A stretch of 64,000 nt of DNA from Gracilariopsis chorda (lineage: Eukaryota > Rhodophyta > Florideophyceae > Gracilariales > Gracilariaceae). The stretch spans positions 1-64,000 of the forward strand of contig NBIV01000170.1 in NCBI GenBank assembly GCA_003194525.1, given 5' to 3'. Below, in pieces: positions 10,691 through 21,880 of the stretch; the first letter of the stretch is position 1, and every line of letters starts with the position of its first letter. A program made the position numbers and the translations under genes. The notes below the pieces were generated by a model. That model was not told where the DNA came from, ran no database searches, and saw only the letters and a list, made by a program, of their open reading frames with translations.

Positions 10691-11769
10691 TTGCATGTGC
10701 GAGCTATTTGGCCTCTATTGTGGTGGTACTCCTAAGTAATAATTTGTCGTTTTTGAATATATGCGCTTCACCGCAATCCAGCCATTTACTGGCTTTAATA
10801 TCAAAGCAGGAAGACAAAGCCTTAGGAATTTTACGAGAATGGCCGTTGGGCGAGCTGGATGACAACTAACTGCAGATACAGGGTAGGGTAGCCTACCGAA
10901 TGAAAGCTGGCCATACTGTTCCATGTGGCTTAGCTGTGTGCCAAGGCAGCTGATATTAGTGGATAATGCGAGGGCCAAAGCACTGTGGCCATAGGTTTTT
11001 TGGGTTAGGTAGTTTTATTTTATTTTTCAGGATAATCACCAGAGTTCAGAGCGCCTCGCCAGCCGTATAGCGTTGCTCGAGTGCCGCCGATCTACGAGAA
11101 GTAAAGAGAAGAACCATCGCTGTCTTCTGACCACCCTATTCACCCAGTAGGGCACCAAGGGCCTCCAATTCATCGCTACCACTCTCCCGAACTGCAGCGA
11201 CTTGAGATAGCATTCGCCCATTGCACCTCGCCGCAAGTTGTTGTCAGCGTCACCAATAGATCTCACTGGGCTCTCTTCTAGTGTTTGGCTCTCTGCCAGT
11301 ACCAAATCCAGTGGCGTACTCCCTTTGTCCAAACACCGTAGTATTCTACCAAAACTGGTCTCCAGACCTAGACGAATACGGTAAGATCTTCATTCCACCT
11401 CAAGGAAAGAAGATAGCAAATAAAATTTTTGGCGTTGTACTATGATTCGAAGAAACCGGCTGGAAAGCACCACGGACCATATGGATAAACAACATCCGAA
11501 CCCTGGCAGCAACCGCACCTCGCGCAGTTGTTGTTATCCCATTTTCTGCCAAGTCGGACAATAATAGTGACAGCAGGAGTACTCGGAGCCACTCCGGCGG
11601 ACGTGCAATAAGTGTAATAGACCCTGTGGACAATCCTGAAAGGATAACCAGGGATTAGCCATCGGTTGCTCGCCTCCGCGAGAGAATAGACCCACTCAAC
11701 CTTCCGAAAGCCCCAATTATTTACGCAAGACAGCCTCAGAACGTAGCCACTACCTCTTTCACTTCACGT
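10691..11769. other. Inter-element sequence, nothing recognised
   Basis: Short frames only. A U-rich stretch lies around 11005-11030. No LTR or gene was identified. Confidence 0.4.
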
Positions 11770-12673
11770 GTGGTTGACACTGCTGCAACTCTTCTGTGGC
11801 CACAACTGCGCTCTTGGTGTGAGATCCAAGTGGAGAAAGTCCTGAGGTATCAACTGTGTGGCATTACTGGGACGTCTTTCGACTCTCTCGGATCTACTGA
11901 TACCTTAGGTAGTTCACTCAGACGTCGTAGTGGTTTCTATTTCCACGACTATCCAAGGGGAAATCACACGCCAAACAGGCATGTTTCAAAGCCATCGGTC
12001 GGTTTCTCAAAGTCTACCATTGGGTATCCATCTGCCGCCACATACCGGACCTCAAGGATCAGCTATAGAAGTAGCCACTTTCCTGGGTACAATACAGGAA
12101 GGTCCTCTAGCCCGTTTAACCACTGGCCAAGAGAGAATCCAGATTTATACGGGCCACGTGTGTGAAAAAAGAAATGGACAACACGGCGTGCCATACGCTG
12201 ACGAACATTTCTAGGACGATGAAGAGCTCTCTAAAAAGGACTTCTTGAATGATGAAAACCATGGAAAGAAGAGACGCAGCCAAAGGCGTACGTCAAGGGC
12301 GAACAATCGGAAGAGGCACCACTCGTGCCCTAGAGATGACCATTCGGAATCGTTGGAGTCATCCGACACCGACACAGATGAGGCGGTTGTTCGGCGCCTC
12401 AAACCATCGGTCACGACTAATAAGCCTTTGCAGAAGGTCTTACACTGGAAAAGGTACTGAATCTTGGGTACTTCCACGCGGTAGACCTCTTCGGCTGCCT
12501 GGAAAACTGCCAGGTGGGCGAAAAGAATGCAACTGATAGTCCCGTACAAGTTCTCTAAGAAGCTTTCCATTACAGTTCTTAGGTTCTTGAGCTAGTCCCT
12601 GGCGGCTTGTGATGAGAGCGGATTCCATGAAGGACTTACGCTTTCTTGTTTCCAGTTCTTTGTAAATGCAGAA

Positions 12674-13375
12674 GTGCAGGTCCAAGTAGTTGCCAAGATT
12701 TCTGGCTTGATTAATCCCATCACTTCCCGAGATCGGAAGCTCCTAAGGGCCTATCCAGAGGTTGATCACTACCTGTTGGAAACGTATGCCACCGACGAGC
12801 ATATAAAGGATGCCTACCGGGACATGATTAAATACTACCAGGGCTCCAATATCTCTGAAAAGGACTACGCGGACCAACTATTAAGTAAAGCCCGCATATG
12901 TGGGAATATGTTATCCAATGGACGGCTTAAGCGACAATTTATATCGAGATTACACCCAACGATATGGATTCATCTTCGAAACCACCACATTGTCCATCCA
13001 GACTTGACGTTACGTCAACTGAGGAAGTATGTCGAAGGATACGGCAAGACCTACAAAACTTCCGGATTTCCAATGAATTCGAGTCGAGCGGGGGATGCAG
13101 ATACAAGGGGCTGCGCGGGACCCCTCAACAGAGGAGGAAAGACCCATATTGTGGAGTCCCCATCGGAAACGGACTCTGCTTTTGGCCATCCTAACACCAC
13201 AGAAGCCGTTGTGGTGAGCTTCTCTTCAGATTCATCAGGAGCACAATCGGCCCATTCGTCGAGAATGACGACTCTTTTGGCCCCGAGGACACCCTGTTGT
13301 TCTCCCATAACCTCCAGGAAGGAAGAAAGTGCGAAACCCAACCAGGACTGTTTCATATGCCTTTCCATGACATAG
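12674..13375 (+). pseudogene. Gag-like remnant of the 11.8-16.6 kb gypsy element
   Basis: A 233-residue open frame begins in a region with no usable ATG nearby. It is predicted helical and rich in charged residues (residues 10-130, with Y-L-L-E-T-Y and Q-F-I-S-R-L-H-P-T-I-W-I-H-L-R), the style of a gypsy capsid where a hydrophobic F-x-x-R-L-x-P segment is common. It ends in a Ser-rich region and a C-F-I-C sequence that could be the start of a zinc knuckle cut by a stop. Position upstream of the RT supports gag. No independent domain match was made. Confidence 0.45.
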
Positions 13376-14788
13376 CTGTGTGATTGTATTAAGTACATAC
13401 CTGAGAACATTCTCAAGGGAATTGTGGCACGAAGGGAGGAGACCTAGAAGGTGTGGCAAGCCGAGGGTTACTTCCGTACGAACTTTCCCCCGAGGTCTGC
13501 TGGTAGCCCATGGAGTTCGAAGTACGCAATTCTCCTGATGACACCAGTGCGGTACGCTTAGGTCAATGTTTTTGAGGACCCAATGGATGTCGTCCAGTAC
13601 GTGGACGGACAGGGCGATCCTGTGGTACTCGTGGCGCAGGAAAACGACGAGAGGGACGTATGGAGGCTTGTCATCTCTCTCAGAACTGCTGCCTGGAACC
13701 ACTCGGCTTGCAGACCACTGAACATGAAGAAACAAAGAAACCAGAGGAGAATCGATGCCCGGTCTGGAGTCGGGGGGATGCTGTGGACCAATCGGCCCTC
13801 CTGGGGGACTGGGTGCGCGTCCAGAGTAAATATAAGCTTAAAGTACACAGAAGTCATAGAAGAACGTTCTGAACTTTGAGGAGTGCAGATGCAGTGAAAC
13901 ATTTAAGGGTCTCACACTCCATTTTTGATCACAAATACCTCCGTGTATCCTCGAAATTGACACCTGTGGCACGAAAAGCTGCAATATTTTCATTTTTTCC
14001 AATGTTGCCCAGATGGTAAATGGTATGTGGCCGCTTTCAAATAATTGCAGTGGGAGTATATTTTGAATGCAACGTGTATGGCCATCACTCCATCTGCGTA
14101 CCACTCGTGCTCCTAGCAACTTCCATTTGAAAACCTCGAGTCTAGGCGAGAAACAGAGATTCTGAGACCTTCGAATGGCCTCCATTTAGCTCCCGTGCGT
14201 CATCCACAACAGCCGCGCAGGCTACAAATGCACTCCTATTATTCCAAAACTTTCATCTAGGGAACTTTGGAACTGCATTGGAATATCACCACGACGTTTA
14301 TGCCGTGTTGGAAACGTTAGCAGCCCCTAGTTTAGTACATGCGAAGATCTTCACATTCGGCTGGGAAAAGAAAATAAAGGAGAAAAAGTCACCAAACGTT
14401 ACAGATCCAAATCGTTGGCCCATGGACATTCGTGTAGTACTCCCACTTTATTCCTAATTGGGTCACCTGAAGGTCAGAACTTGGTTTTTAGTATGTCTAT
14501 ACCTGGGGGAAGAAAGAGTCCTATGAGCTTTACTGATAGATATGTAAAATCCATCTATCCTGGCCCGACATTCGTCGCTGTTCATGGAGGATCACCATTA
14601 AGAATTGTCGGCTGGCGCCTGGACCCAAGACTGCCCCTATCACGATGATCGTGTCCAACAGCATCAGATTGGCAAAGGGGATAGTCATACCACCTATGAC
14701 CCAGGTGGTAGCTGCCGCGGTATGCGAGTCCTGAGGCTGGTTTTGTTTTCAGAACCATCTCAAGTAGGTAACAAAACATTTCTCCCAC

Positions 14789-16545
14789 GTGGCCAATGCA
14801 GTGAGGAACATGGTGCGTAGCCGGACATTTGCAGTCACCATGGGCAACTTTCGTGACAAGGGGACAAGGTCACCAAAGCGCGCAGTAGTAGGGATATCTA
14901 TGCCTGCTTTTGTGGCCACTATGGAGATTGAAGCGGAGGCACTGCTCCTTAATGGTGAGCTACAGGCCAGCTGGAAACCAGATGTGAGCCTGGATGAGGA
15001 CTTTGAAACATATAGGGAACAATTCATTGACCTCCTGAAGGACTTCGCTGGCAAGTAGAGTGGGACATTGGGTCAGATCGATGCCATGAAGCATCCAATT
15101 GAACTTAAGGACGCGGCCAAGCCCCATATCATCACCCATATCTAACAATCCTAAAACGTCGAGAAGTGGTAGCCAAGGAGGTTGAGAAAATGAAGTCCGT
15201 AGAGGTTATTGAGCGTGCACCGTCCATCGAGCCGGAATAGGCAAGCCTCGTTTCCTTGTTCCCGAGAAGGACGGGATCTTACGGTGCAGTATGGAATAAC
15301 ACGATCTAAACGCAGTGAGCAAGAGGGATACTTACCCTATCCCCCGTATGGACGATTGTTTGATTTCATTTGGGGACGCGCAAGTTTTCACCACGGTGAA
15401 CGCCAATTGTGGCTCTAGGCAAGTTCCGATGGACGAGAAAGCGAAGTAGTTGACCAGACTCACAACTCATGAGGGACTCTTTCGTTTCACGCTTATGTCT
15501 GTTGGTGTTATGAGTGCGCCAGCTACTTCTCGGCGGGATATGGACATCATTCTGTTCATGGTCAAATGGAAATTCGCCTTGGTTGGCATTCCTTTCAGTT
15601 TTCAATGTAAACATTCCTGGTCTGTTTACATGATGTTATCATCTTCTCCAAGTCGATTTGAAAGCACGTCGCACACTTGACGGTAGTCTTGAGGCTACGA
15701 CAAGAGGCCGTGGTCATGTTGAAACTGAAGAAGTCTTTCTTCTTTCAGCCCATCGTGGAATATCTTGCCCATGAGGTTCTACCGGGAAACCGCCAAGTGG
15801 CCGAAGCTACGACTAAGGCCATATGGGAAACACGGACTCCTAGGTCCCATAGTGAATTGCGTTTCTTCTTAGGGCTCTGTAATCTCTATCTTCGGCTGGT
15901 CCCTAGCTTTGCGAAGATCACAGCACCTCGGATTGGGATGCTGAGGAGAGGGACCCCATCGGAAATTGATGAACTGACGGAAGAGCAGTACGAGTACTAT
16001 CAAACCTATAAGGCCCATTGGCTAATCCACTGGTCTTGGCGCAACCCAGGACCAATAACCAGCAAATTCTGGATATGGACGCGTCTGCAACCCAGGTAAG
16101 CTCTGCTCTTGTACAAGCGAAAGAGTCCTTAAAGGATTATCGACCAATTGGCTACCGGATTAGGTCCCTGACCGAGGGTGACAGGACCCATACCACCACG
16201 ATAAATGATTGTCTAGCCATTGTATACTCAGTGCTCCCCCTGCGGCCTAATTTGGAAATAATAGACTTTACCATTAGGACAGATCAGCACTGTTTTCGCT
16301 GCTTACTCAACATGACCAACAATCAGCCATGCTGGCTGGATGGAGACCGCGGCCAAAGGAATTTAATTACGAAGAGACTTATAGGCCAGGACTTAAACAA
16401 AAGGTCTGAAATGCTCGTCACGTATCTTGAACCATGGTACGGACTAGAGTCCACTGGCCTAACAACCAAGAGCACGGGCCAGGATCTCGTCGATAGTTGG
16501 CCAAAATTAGGTCAGAAACATCCACAAATTATGGGCCATACCTAG
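14789..16545 (+). pseudogene. Gypsy RT and RNase H remnant
   Basis: From 14789 a linker typical of gypsy pol is followed by fragments of RT: D-L-N-A-V, then Y-P-I-P-R-M-D-D, V-F-T-T-V-N-A-N-C-G and T-H-E-G-L-F-R-F, matching L-N-x-x-T, Y-P-I-P-R-x-D, F-x-x-L-D-A-x-x-G-Y and H-x-G-L-x-x-F. The frame at 15677 carries L-K-L-K-K-S-F-F-F, then L-R-F-F-L-G-L-C-N-L-Y-L-R-L-V-P (the known L-R-S-F-L-G-L-C-N-Y-Y-R-R-F). The frame at 16018 carries L-D-M-D-A-S-A, P-I-G-Y and F-T-I-R-T-D-Q-H, the RNase H core with its catalytic Asp residues. The RT catalytic YxDD is not visible. Multiple frame changes make it non-functional. Confidence 0.8.
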
Positions 16546-16550
16546 GATAA

Positions 16551-18125
16551 AGTATGGACAAGAAGCTGCCACTATCGTTTGGCCAAACGTGGCCAACTAA
16601 AGTAGGCCAAGAGTGGACCAAAGTATAGTCCTATGCTAATCCAAACTGTTGAAACCGTACTGTAGAGAACATGACCAATGTATGTTTCAATTATAGTCCT
16701 TGTCCTTTGTCCGAAATGGTATGGGTTTAGGCCAAACAATGCGCGCACAACTAGCGTTCCATTAGGCCCAAATGCATTCCTTTATTTCCCCGTAAGCTTT
16801 CTCTTAATAATCGTGTCTTAGTAATCCAAAGCTGGCCGGAAGCAGATACGAATACGTTCCAACTAGTTCCAAGTTCATTGATTCGATCGTAATACAAGAT
16901 TAGTTCAGGAAGTGGGTTTTATGTGGCCCAGTACATTACTCCAGAACAAGTGCAAGAACTCATCTAATTGTATCTAAAAGGCCGCATAGTACAGGTTCTA
17001 GATGGGACCCAGCAACGCCCTAATTGTGGTTTTAATACAGGCATTAGTAGTACTTTAAAAGTCACAAGAATACCTAGAGCAGTACCAAAGCAGGATTGTG
17101 CTCAGAAGTATGAGGCCTACAATATTCTGGTTCTCCGAACGTATAAAAGAAACGGAAAGCACATTCGTATTGAGAGCAGCTACACCCGGGTGTGCAAACG
17201 TTTCGTGCTGTTCTCCGTCCATGTGACACTTCAAGGTTGCAGAAGCTAGTATCGGACCTACAGTCGACTCAAAATCGTTCCCTGGTAAACTTCAGTGGGC
17301 CATATGCATTCTGGCCTAGGCGTCGTGACTTTTCTGGCGGTATAAACGAGATGAAGAGCCATTTTTCTTCGTTTTTAGTCCTTTGCGGCGATGAAGCCCC
17401 TCTTCATGGTTTGCCTTCGGTTTCGCAGCAATTTCAGCGCTGGGGTCAGTATCATCGTTCCTACGATGACTAGAAGGGGCTGAAGTCTTGTGCTTAATAC
17501 TGCGCCCACGATTCTAACAAGGCATCTATGCTTGGCATATATGATGCTTATTGGTATTATCAGCAGAACTATCAGATTCCTCTTCGTTGTCACTGGCTCG
17601 TGCACCATTCGTACACTTCGTGGCCAACGTCGGCATCCTCACTTCTTCGTCTAGATTTCAGGAGTCCTATTGAAACCCATAACTCTCCACACTGCTCTCT
17701 GTACTCTAGCGGAATAATGTACCGTTCTTATCCAATTTTGTTTCTGTAAGGGATTGACAAACTTTGCCAGTAAGAGTATGTTTTGTATGAACGAACCTCC
17801 CATATTTCGTTTGCCTTTTCTTTTCCTTTCTACTTCGTGGTCCAACTCTTGTGCCTCTCTCTGGCTACCGTACTCACTGTGCAAAGAAGTGTTGACGTTG
17901 ATGTTAGGTTTATTTCCTTACGTGTTTCATTCCGGATGTTGAATGTTTCCGGCTGAGCCATGGGTCCCGTGACACTGGTAACCGCTGAGTCGTTGGATCT
18001 GGTTCTCTGTGAATTCTTCAGAGCCTCCACAGCATCCTTCCTATCCCGTTACATAGCTTTTTCTTATGAACTCATTGACCACCAATAGTTCTGCACCATG
18101 CTAAATACGATGAAGGACGTCTATG
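16551..18125. other. Inter-element sequence with GGCCAA-rich patch
   Basis: Around 16575-16625 the string GGCCAA recurs several times, which may be the relic of the gypsy 3' end. The rest has no recognised gene. Confidence 0.4.
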
Positions 18126-18380
18126 AACATCAAAAAAGGCCGAAAAACGGCCGAAATGTGACCGAGATGTGGCAGTTTAAGTTCAAAATTTAGGAGAACG
18201 TGTATCTGGTGAAGAGAAATAAGTTCTGTTCAGCTTCATGGCCATACTTCGGGCATATATCGGCCACAATTCGGCCACATCGTTTAAAACCAAACTTATT
18301 TATGTTCCTGAGATAAAAATTATCCCAAATTTTGGACTTAGTCACATGTCGGCCACTTTTCGTCCATTTTCAAGTTTCGG
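18126..18380. repeat. Long imperfect inverted repeat (foldback or MITE)
   Basis: The left arm contains GGCCGAAAAACGGCCGAAAT (from 18138). It is matched in inverse orientation by CACATGTCGGCCACTTTTCG (from 18347). Outward and inward extensions also pair, including CAAAATTT on the left with AAATTTTG on the right and AATAAGTT with AACTTATT. The arms are about 100 bases each at perhaps 70-75% pairing, with a centre near 18250. CGGCC-containing words recur in the centre. No coding potential was seen. The transcript would fold into one long hairpin. Confidence 0.6.
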
Positions 18381-18635
18381 AAGAGGACTAGATAACCTCT
18401 CGCTTCAGATGGGGACGCTAGCCCGCATATTTGATTTTGATCGAACTGATAGTCCTCTCGCTGCACTTGAGTGCATCCTTTTCTATAGAAACTGGAGAAT
18501 AAGATCTTTGGTTGAGTTCGCTATCTCTAGATAGACAGGTTAACCGACGGTTTGAACAGGTGTGTCTGAAATTTGTTCTAGATAGAGCCAATTAAAGATA
18601 TTAGCAATAGTCACCTGCTCGTTTTGTTGTTCAGC

Positions 18636-19076
18636 CTACGGCAAAGCAGGCTGCTGCGACGCCTGTGAGGGAGCAGGAGTGATCTTATCCTCTTCCACTT
18701 CCATCGGGACGGGCATCTGTTTCTCGTATTGTTCAGCTTGTGGCAGAGCAGGCTGCTGTGGCGGTAGTGGCTGTGAGGGAGCAGGAGTGACCTCCTTCTG
18801 TTCCACTTCCATCGCAACGGGCATCTGTTTTGCAGGCATCGGTGGGAGAGGGGAGGTCAGAGACGGAGAAATGTGACTCGGAATTCCTCTCACAAACTTC
18901 AGACATACAGGTATTGGCCACGAAGTTGGTAGAAGTGTGGCAACGGCCCCACTGGCTTCAGCGGCGCTTGTGCTATCTGCAGCTTCAACCGACGTAGGCG
19001 CACGAGTAAATTCGTATTCTTCCACGGCTTGAACAACTGGTCCTTGAACGTGCGCTCCGCTCTCATTCACCCCCAC
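18636..19076 (-). pseudogene. Coding fragment with a 36-residue Pro/Glu-rich tandem repeat
   Basis: The frame is open for about 146 codons or more but has no ATG, so it is a fragment, an exon or part of a dead gene. Its C-terminal part holds two copies of a 36-residue unit, each containing K-Q-M-P-V-x-M-E-V-E followed by T-P-A-P-S-Q and Q-Q-P-A-L-P-x-A-E-Q. At DNA level the period is 108 bases: GTGAGGGAGCAGGAGTGA occurs at about 18665 and 18773 on the plus strand. The N-terminal part is Ala/Ser/Thr-rich. The composition suggests a low-complexity linker such as in transcription or scaffold proteins. No family was recognised. Confidence 0.4.
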
Positions 19077-19081
19077 CTCAT

Positions 19082-19896
19082 GTGGAGCTGTTGGAGCTGC
19101 TACTCGGCAAGGTCTTCCAGCTCCTGCGTGTGCTCAACCGCTGTCGACGCGACGACCACCAGCGTCTAGCCTTGCACCCCCTGCATTCAACCTAGCCCTT
19201 CCAGAATTGTATCTGGCACCTACTGAGTTCGTTTGAGGTCCACCAGAGCCCGTAAGTGGACCGCCTTGCGTCATTATCATTCACAAAAATGAGAAACAAT
19301 AATTCTACTTTTCTAAACCGGATAAAAAATTTGCCAGAGTTGCAGAATATCTTTCTGAAAAACAGTGCTTGCAGGTTCTTGCTTTGCACCCACTGGGCCT
19401 AGTTGCATGAGCAATAAAAAAATTGCCACTAGACTTCTATTTACCCGATGCAGTCGTGCGCAGCACAGGGACTCTCGACACACTCCTGTTGGATTATGAC
19501 GGGCGGAGTGTGCCAAGCCAGATTTCATGCCGTTTGATGTTTAACCCGCGTCCAGTTGAAAGGATTGGTCTGTCTTTACTCACACACCAAAGTGTGCTTT
19601 CAGGCCCTGAGAGGTACGACACGGCGGCTGCCCCGGATCTTACAGAGCAATCTGGTATTATGTCCGGGAAACCCTCAGACTTCCTGGATCGCCTTCAAAC
19701 GACCAGTATACCTCAGAAGAGCAGCTGAAGTTTTCCAGATCCGTGGTACTCAGTGGGTTCCTCTTGTGGCAACCTGCATACGAGCTAGGCCTTTCCTTGA
19801 TCCCAGGCCAGCAACAGTGCCCTAAGTAGCAAAAGGTTACGACACTGCGCTATTGATAAAGCCTGAAATGGGAGGTGAAAACAGTGGTTAGGGTCA
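19082..19896. other. Sequence with an unassigned open frame (19423-19728 +)
   Basis: A 101-codon plus frame is present but lacks motifs and a supported start. It might be a retroelement fragment. Nothing else is recognised. Confidence 0.35.
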
Positions 19897-20009
19897 GCAC
19901 GCAAGTTGCTTTTGGCACAGCGCCAGTGCAGTATAGACGTCTATTGCAGGCATTCCTGCAATGCAATATCTGCATACACTGCACTGGCACAGCGCATTCT
20001 GCCACGTGC
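19897..20009 (+). repeat. Imperfect palindrome 1 (pre-miRNA-like hairpin)
   Basis: GCCAGTGCAGT (19922-19932) pairs with ACTGCACTGGC (19977-19987), and TTGCAGG pairs with CCTGCAA next to a four-base centre around 19951-19954. Weaker pairing extends to GCAC (19897) and GTGC (20006). The stem is about 30 pairs with internal bulges, the size and style of a small-RNA precursor, although a MITE remnant or chance duplication is equally possible. Confidence 0.55.
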
Positions 20010-20031
20010 CGCAATGAATAGCTGGGTTTTG

Positions 20032-20082
20032 CTGCTGAGTGGCTGGTAATACAATTTGATTGTATTGCGAGCCATTCAGCAG
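20032..20082 (+). repeat. Near-perfect palindrome 2 (hairpin with 3-base loop)
   Basis: The left arm 20032-20055 and right arm 20059-20082 form a 24-position stem with one G-G mismatch and two G-U wobbles around a TTG loop. It lies about 20 bases after the first hairpin. A short CAGCAGC/GCTGCTG pairing follows at 20103-20146. Three successive hairpins in 250 bases are unusual here. Confidence 0.65.
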
Positions 20083-20149
20083 TTATTGCATACTCAACAT
20101 GTAGCAGCAGCTAATAAACTGAAGGCTTTGCTCTTGCTGCTGCTGCTCA

Positions 20150-21880
20150 ATTTTGTGACCGGAAGGGAGGCATTGAGCCAAATGGGCGTTTTGCATGCGA
20201 TTACGGTGGCGTGCAAAGGGGATAGATGGCGCAACGCCTCAAATCATTCAACAACACCCCTTTCATACGCAAAAAATGCTTAAGAGGGGAGAGATTAAGG
20301 GAGATCCTCATCGTCAGAACCCTTACGGCCATTTCCGCCGCGCTTTGCAATGTACTGTAGCGTTTCACGAAAATCATGCATAGCACCCTTGTACCCCTTC
20401 CAGGACCCTCTGCGGAACTCCCGGGGTCCACGGGAGGGCGTGAACGGAATGAGGTGTATAGAGGGGAAGAGAGGGATGATGGGCAGTCCGATGTCTCTCC
20501 CATTGATTCATGGGAAAATGTTGGAGTCTTCTTCGGCAGTTTCGATGGCCCACGTCTGCAAAGCATGGGGATAGGGTTCGAAGGATGACGACATGAAGTG
20601 ACGGCATGAGGCAAGAGAGAATGAAAGACCAAGAAAGATTGACAAATACCAGCCTGAAATAGAAAACGCAGCGAGTGGGGCATGACAACGAAGGCTTCTC
20701 ATCTTGGGACGTGTCGCCCTCATTCTGTGGCAGTTTCTGAATGACACCAGTGCTATTTATGTGACGCTAGTCTTTAGAAATTGCAACGGAAGTGCCAAAA
20801 ACAGGATGCACGAGCGCCCAAGTGCAAGAGGACCATATCGTGAAGAATACTATTGATGGGAGGATAAGCGCTTATCGTGTCTAGGTCTAGTGCGCGAATT
20901 TGTTAGGTAACTAGGGCTTCCTTCCAAGCTTGCAGGACATGCAACTATGCGTCAGTAAATAGTATTCGCTGGAAACTTCGTCTATAGAAGGAGCCGGAAG
21001 CTTGCTTCTCCTCCATCCCCGGCCACTACAGCCCCCAGCTCTACGCCAGCCGTCAACTTCTTTTGTCAGCTATCAGTCGTAGGCTGTAGAGTCCATCCCT
21101 TGATCTGGAGCTCTCTGATCTCACAGCTACTGCGAGCCTTGGTCCTGGCTTCTGAAACCCACCTCGTTCATCTTTTCTGGGATGGGTTTGTGGCTGTTCG
21201 ATATCTTGTCGCCTTCCGCCGTTTGCCTGGGATCAGGCGATCTAGGCTTGGTGGTGTCACTCGTTTGTTCTGTCGTCTGCAACCAATTTCAACTAAGCAG
21301 AGGACTTACTATTCGTTTATTTCTGCTTGTATTAGTTATGTTGCACTTCAAGTACACTCCACAAAATTCAGAAATGTCTTCTACGAGCCACATAGGCCAG
21401 TAAGCTCATCACGAGACTTCATACCGAGCATCCCTAGAAGAACTTCATGTAATAATGGAAGTGCATTCTGAAAGTGGATTGCTGCTGTGTATAACGCACG
21501 AAACCTAAGGGGATACCATCCGAAGGTATAGGGATCTTTGCTTCTGGCCTACATTCGAGGTGTCGAATTTGAAGGTATAAGAAGAGCGGGTGGTACACCG
21601 ATAAAACTCTGGCCAAAAAAGTTGCAATCAATTTACAATATCACTGCAATGTTGTGAAAACGGGCATACTGCACTTTCAATCCACGGGACATCAGAAACA
21701 TGAAGTTTTTAGAATCATTTGTGCCATAGATGTCCATGTGGAGGATAGAGGGAGTCTTGTGGCAACGAAAATGGATTGTGAGCGTCTTGAATAGTGCACT
21801 CCAACTAGACTCCTCAACTGGCCTAAATGTCTTCGAGGAAGGTATCTCTCCCATCATGAATTTTATAAACAGCTCAAAAA
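20150..21880. other. Sequence without a recognised gene
   Basis: A 160-codon minus-strand frame (20683-20201) overlaps other open frames and has no motifs. The block from 21000 to 21480 has plus-strand frames without motifs. Possibly eroded transposon sequence; nothing can be assigned. Confidence 0.4.

Larger units (their letters stand above)
11770..16550 (+). mobile_element. Decayed Ty3/gypsy retrotransposon
   Basis: Plus-strand gag-like, RT and RNase H segments occur in gypsy order: gag-like at 12674-13375, the pre-RT linker at 14789-15058, RT at about 15060-15900 and RNase H at 15900-16420. Many stops and frame changes are present. The integrase, LTRs and protease active site were not recognised. 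The left limit is arbitrary. Confidence 0.7.

Noticed and set aside
20201-20683. 160-codon minus-strand frame
   Set aside because: Overlaps several equally long frames, no motif, no supported start; possibly eroded transposon.
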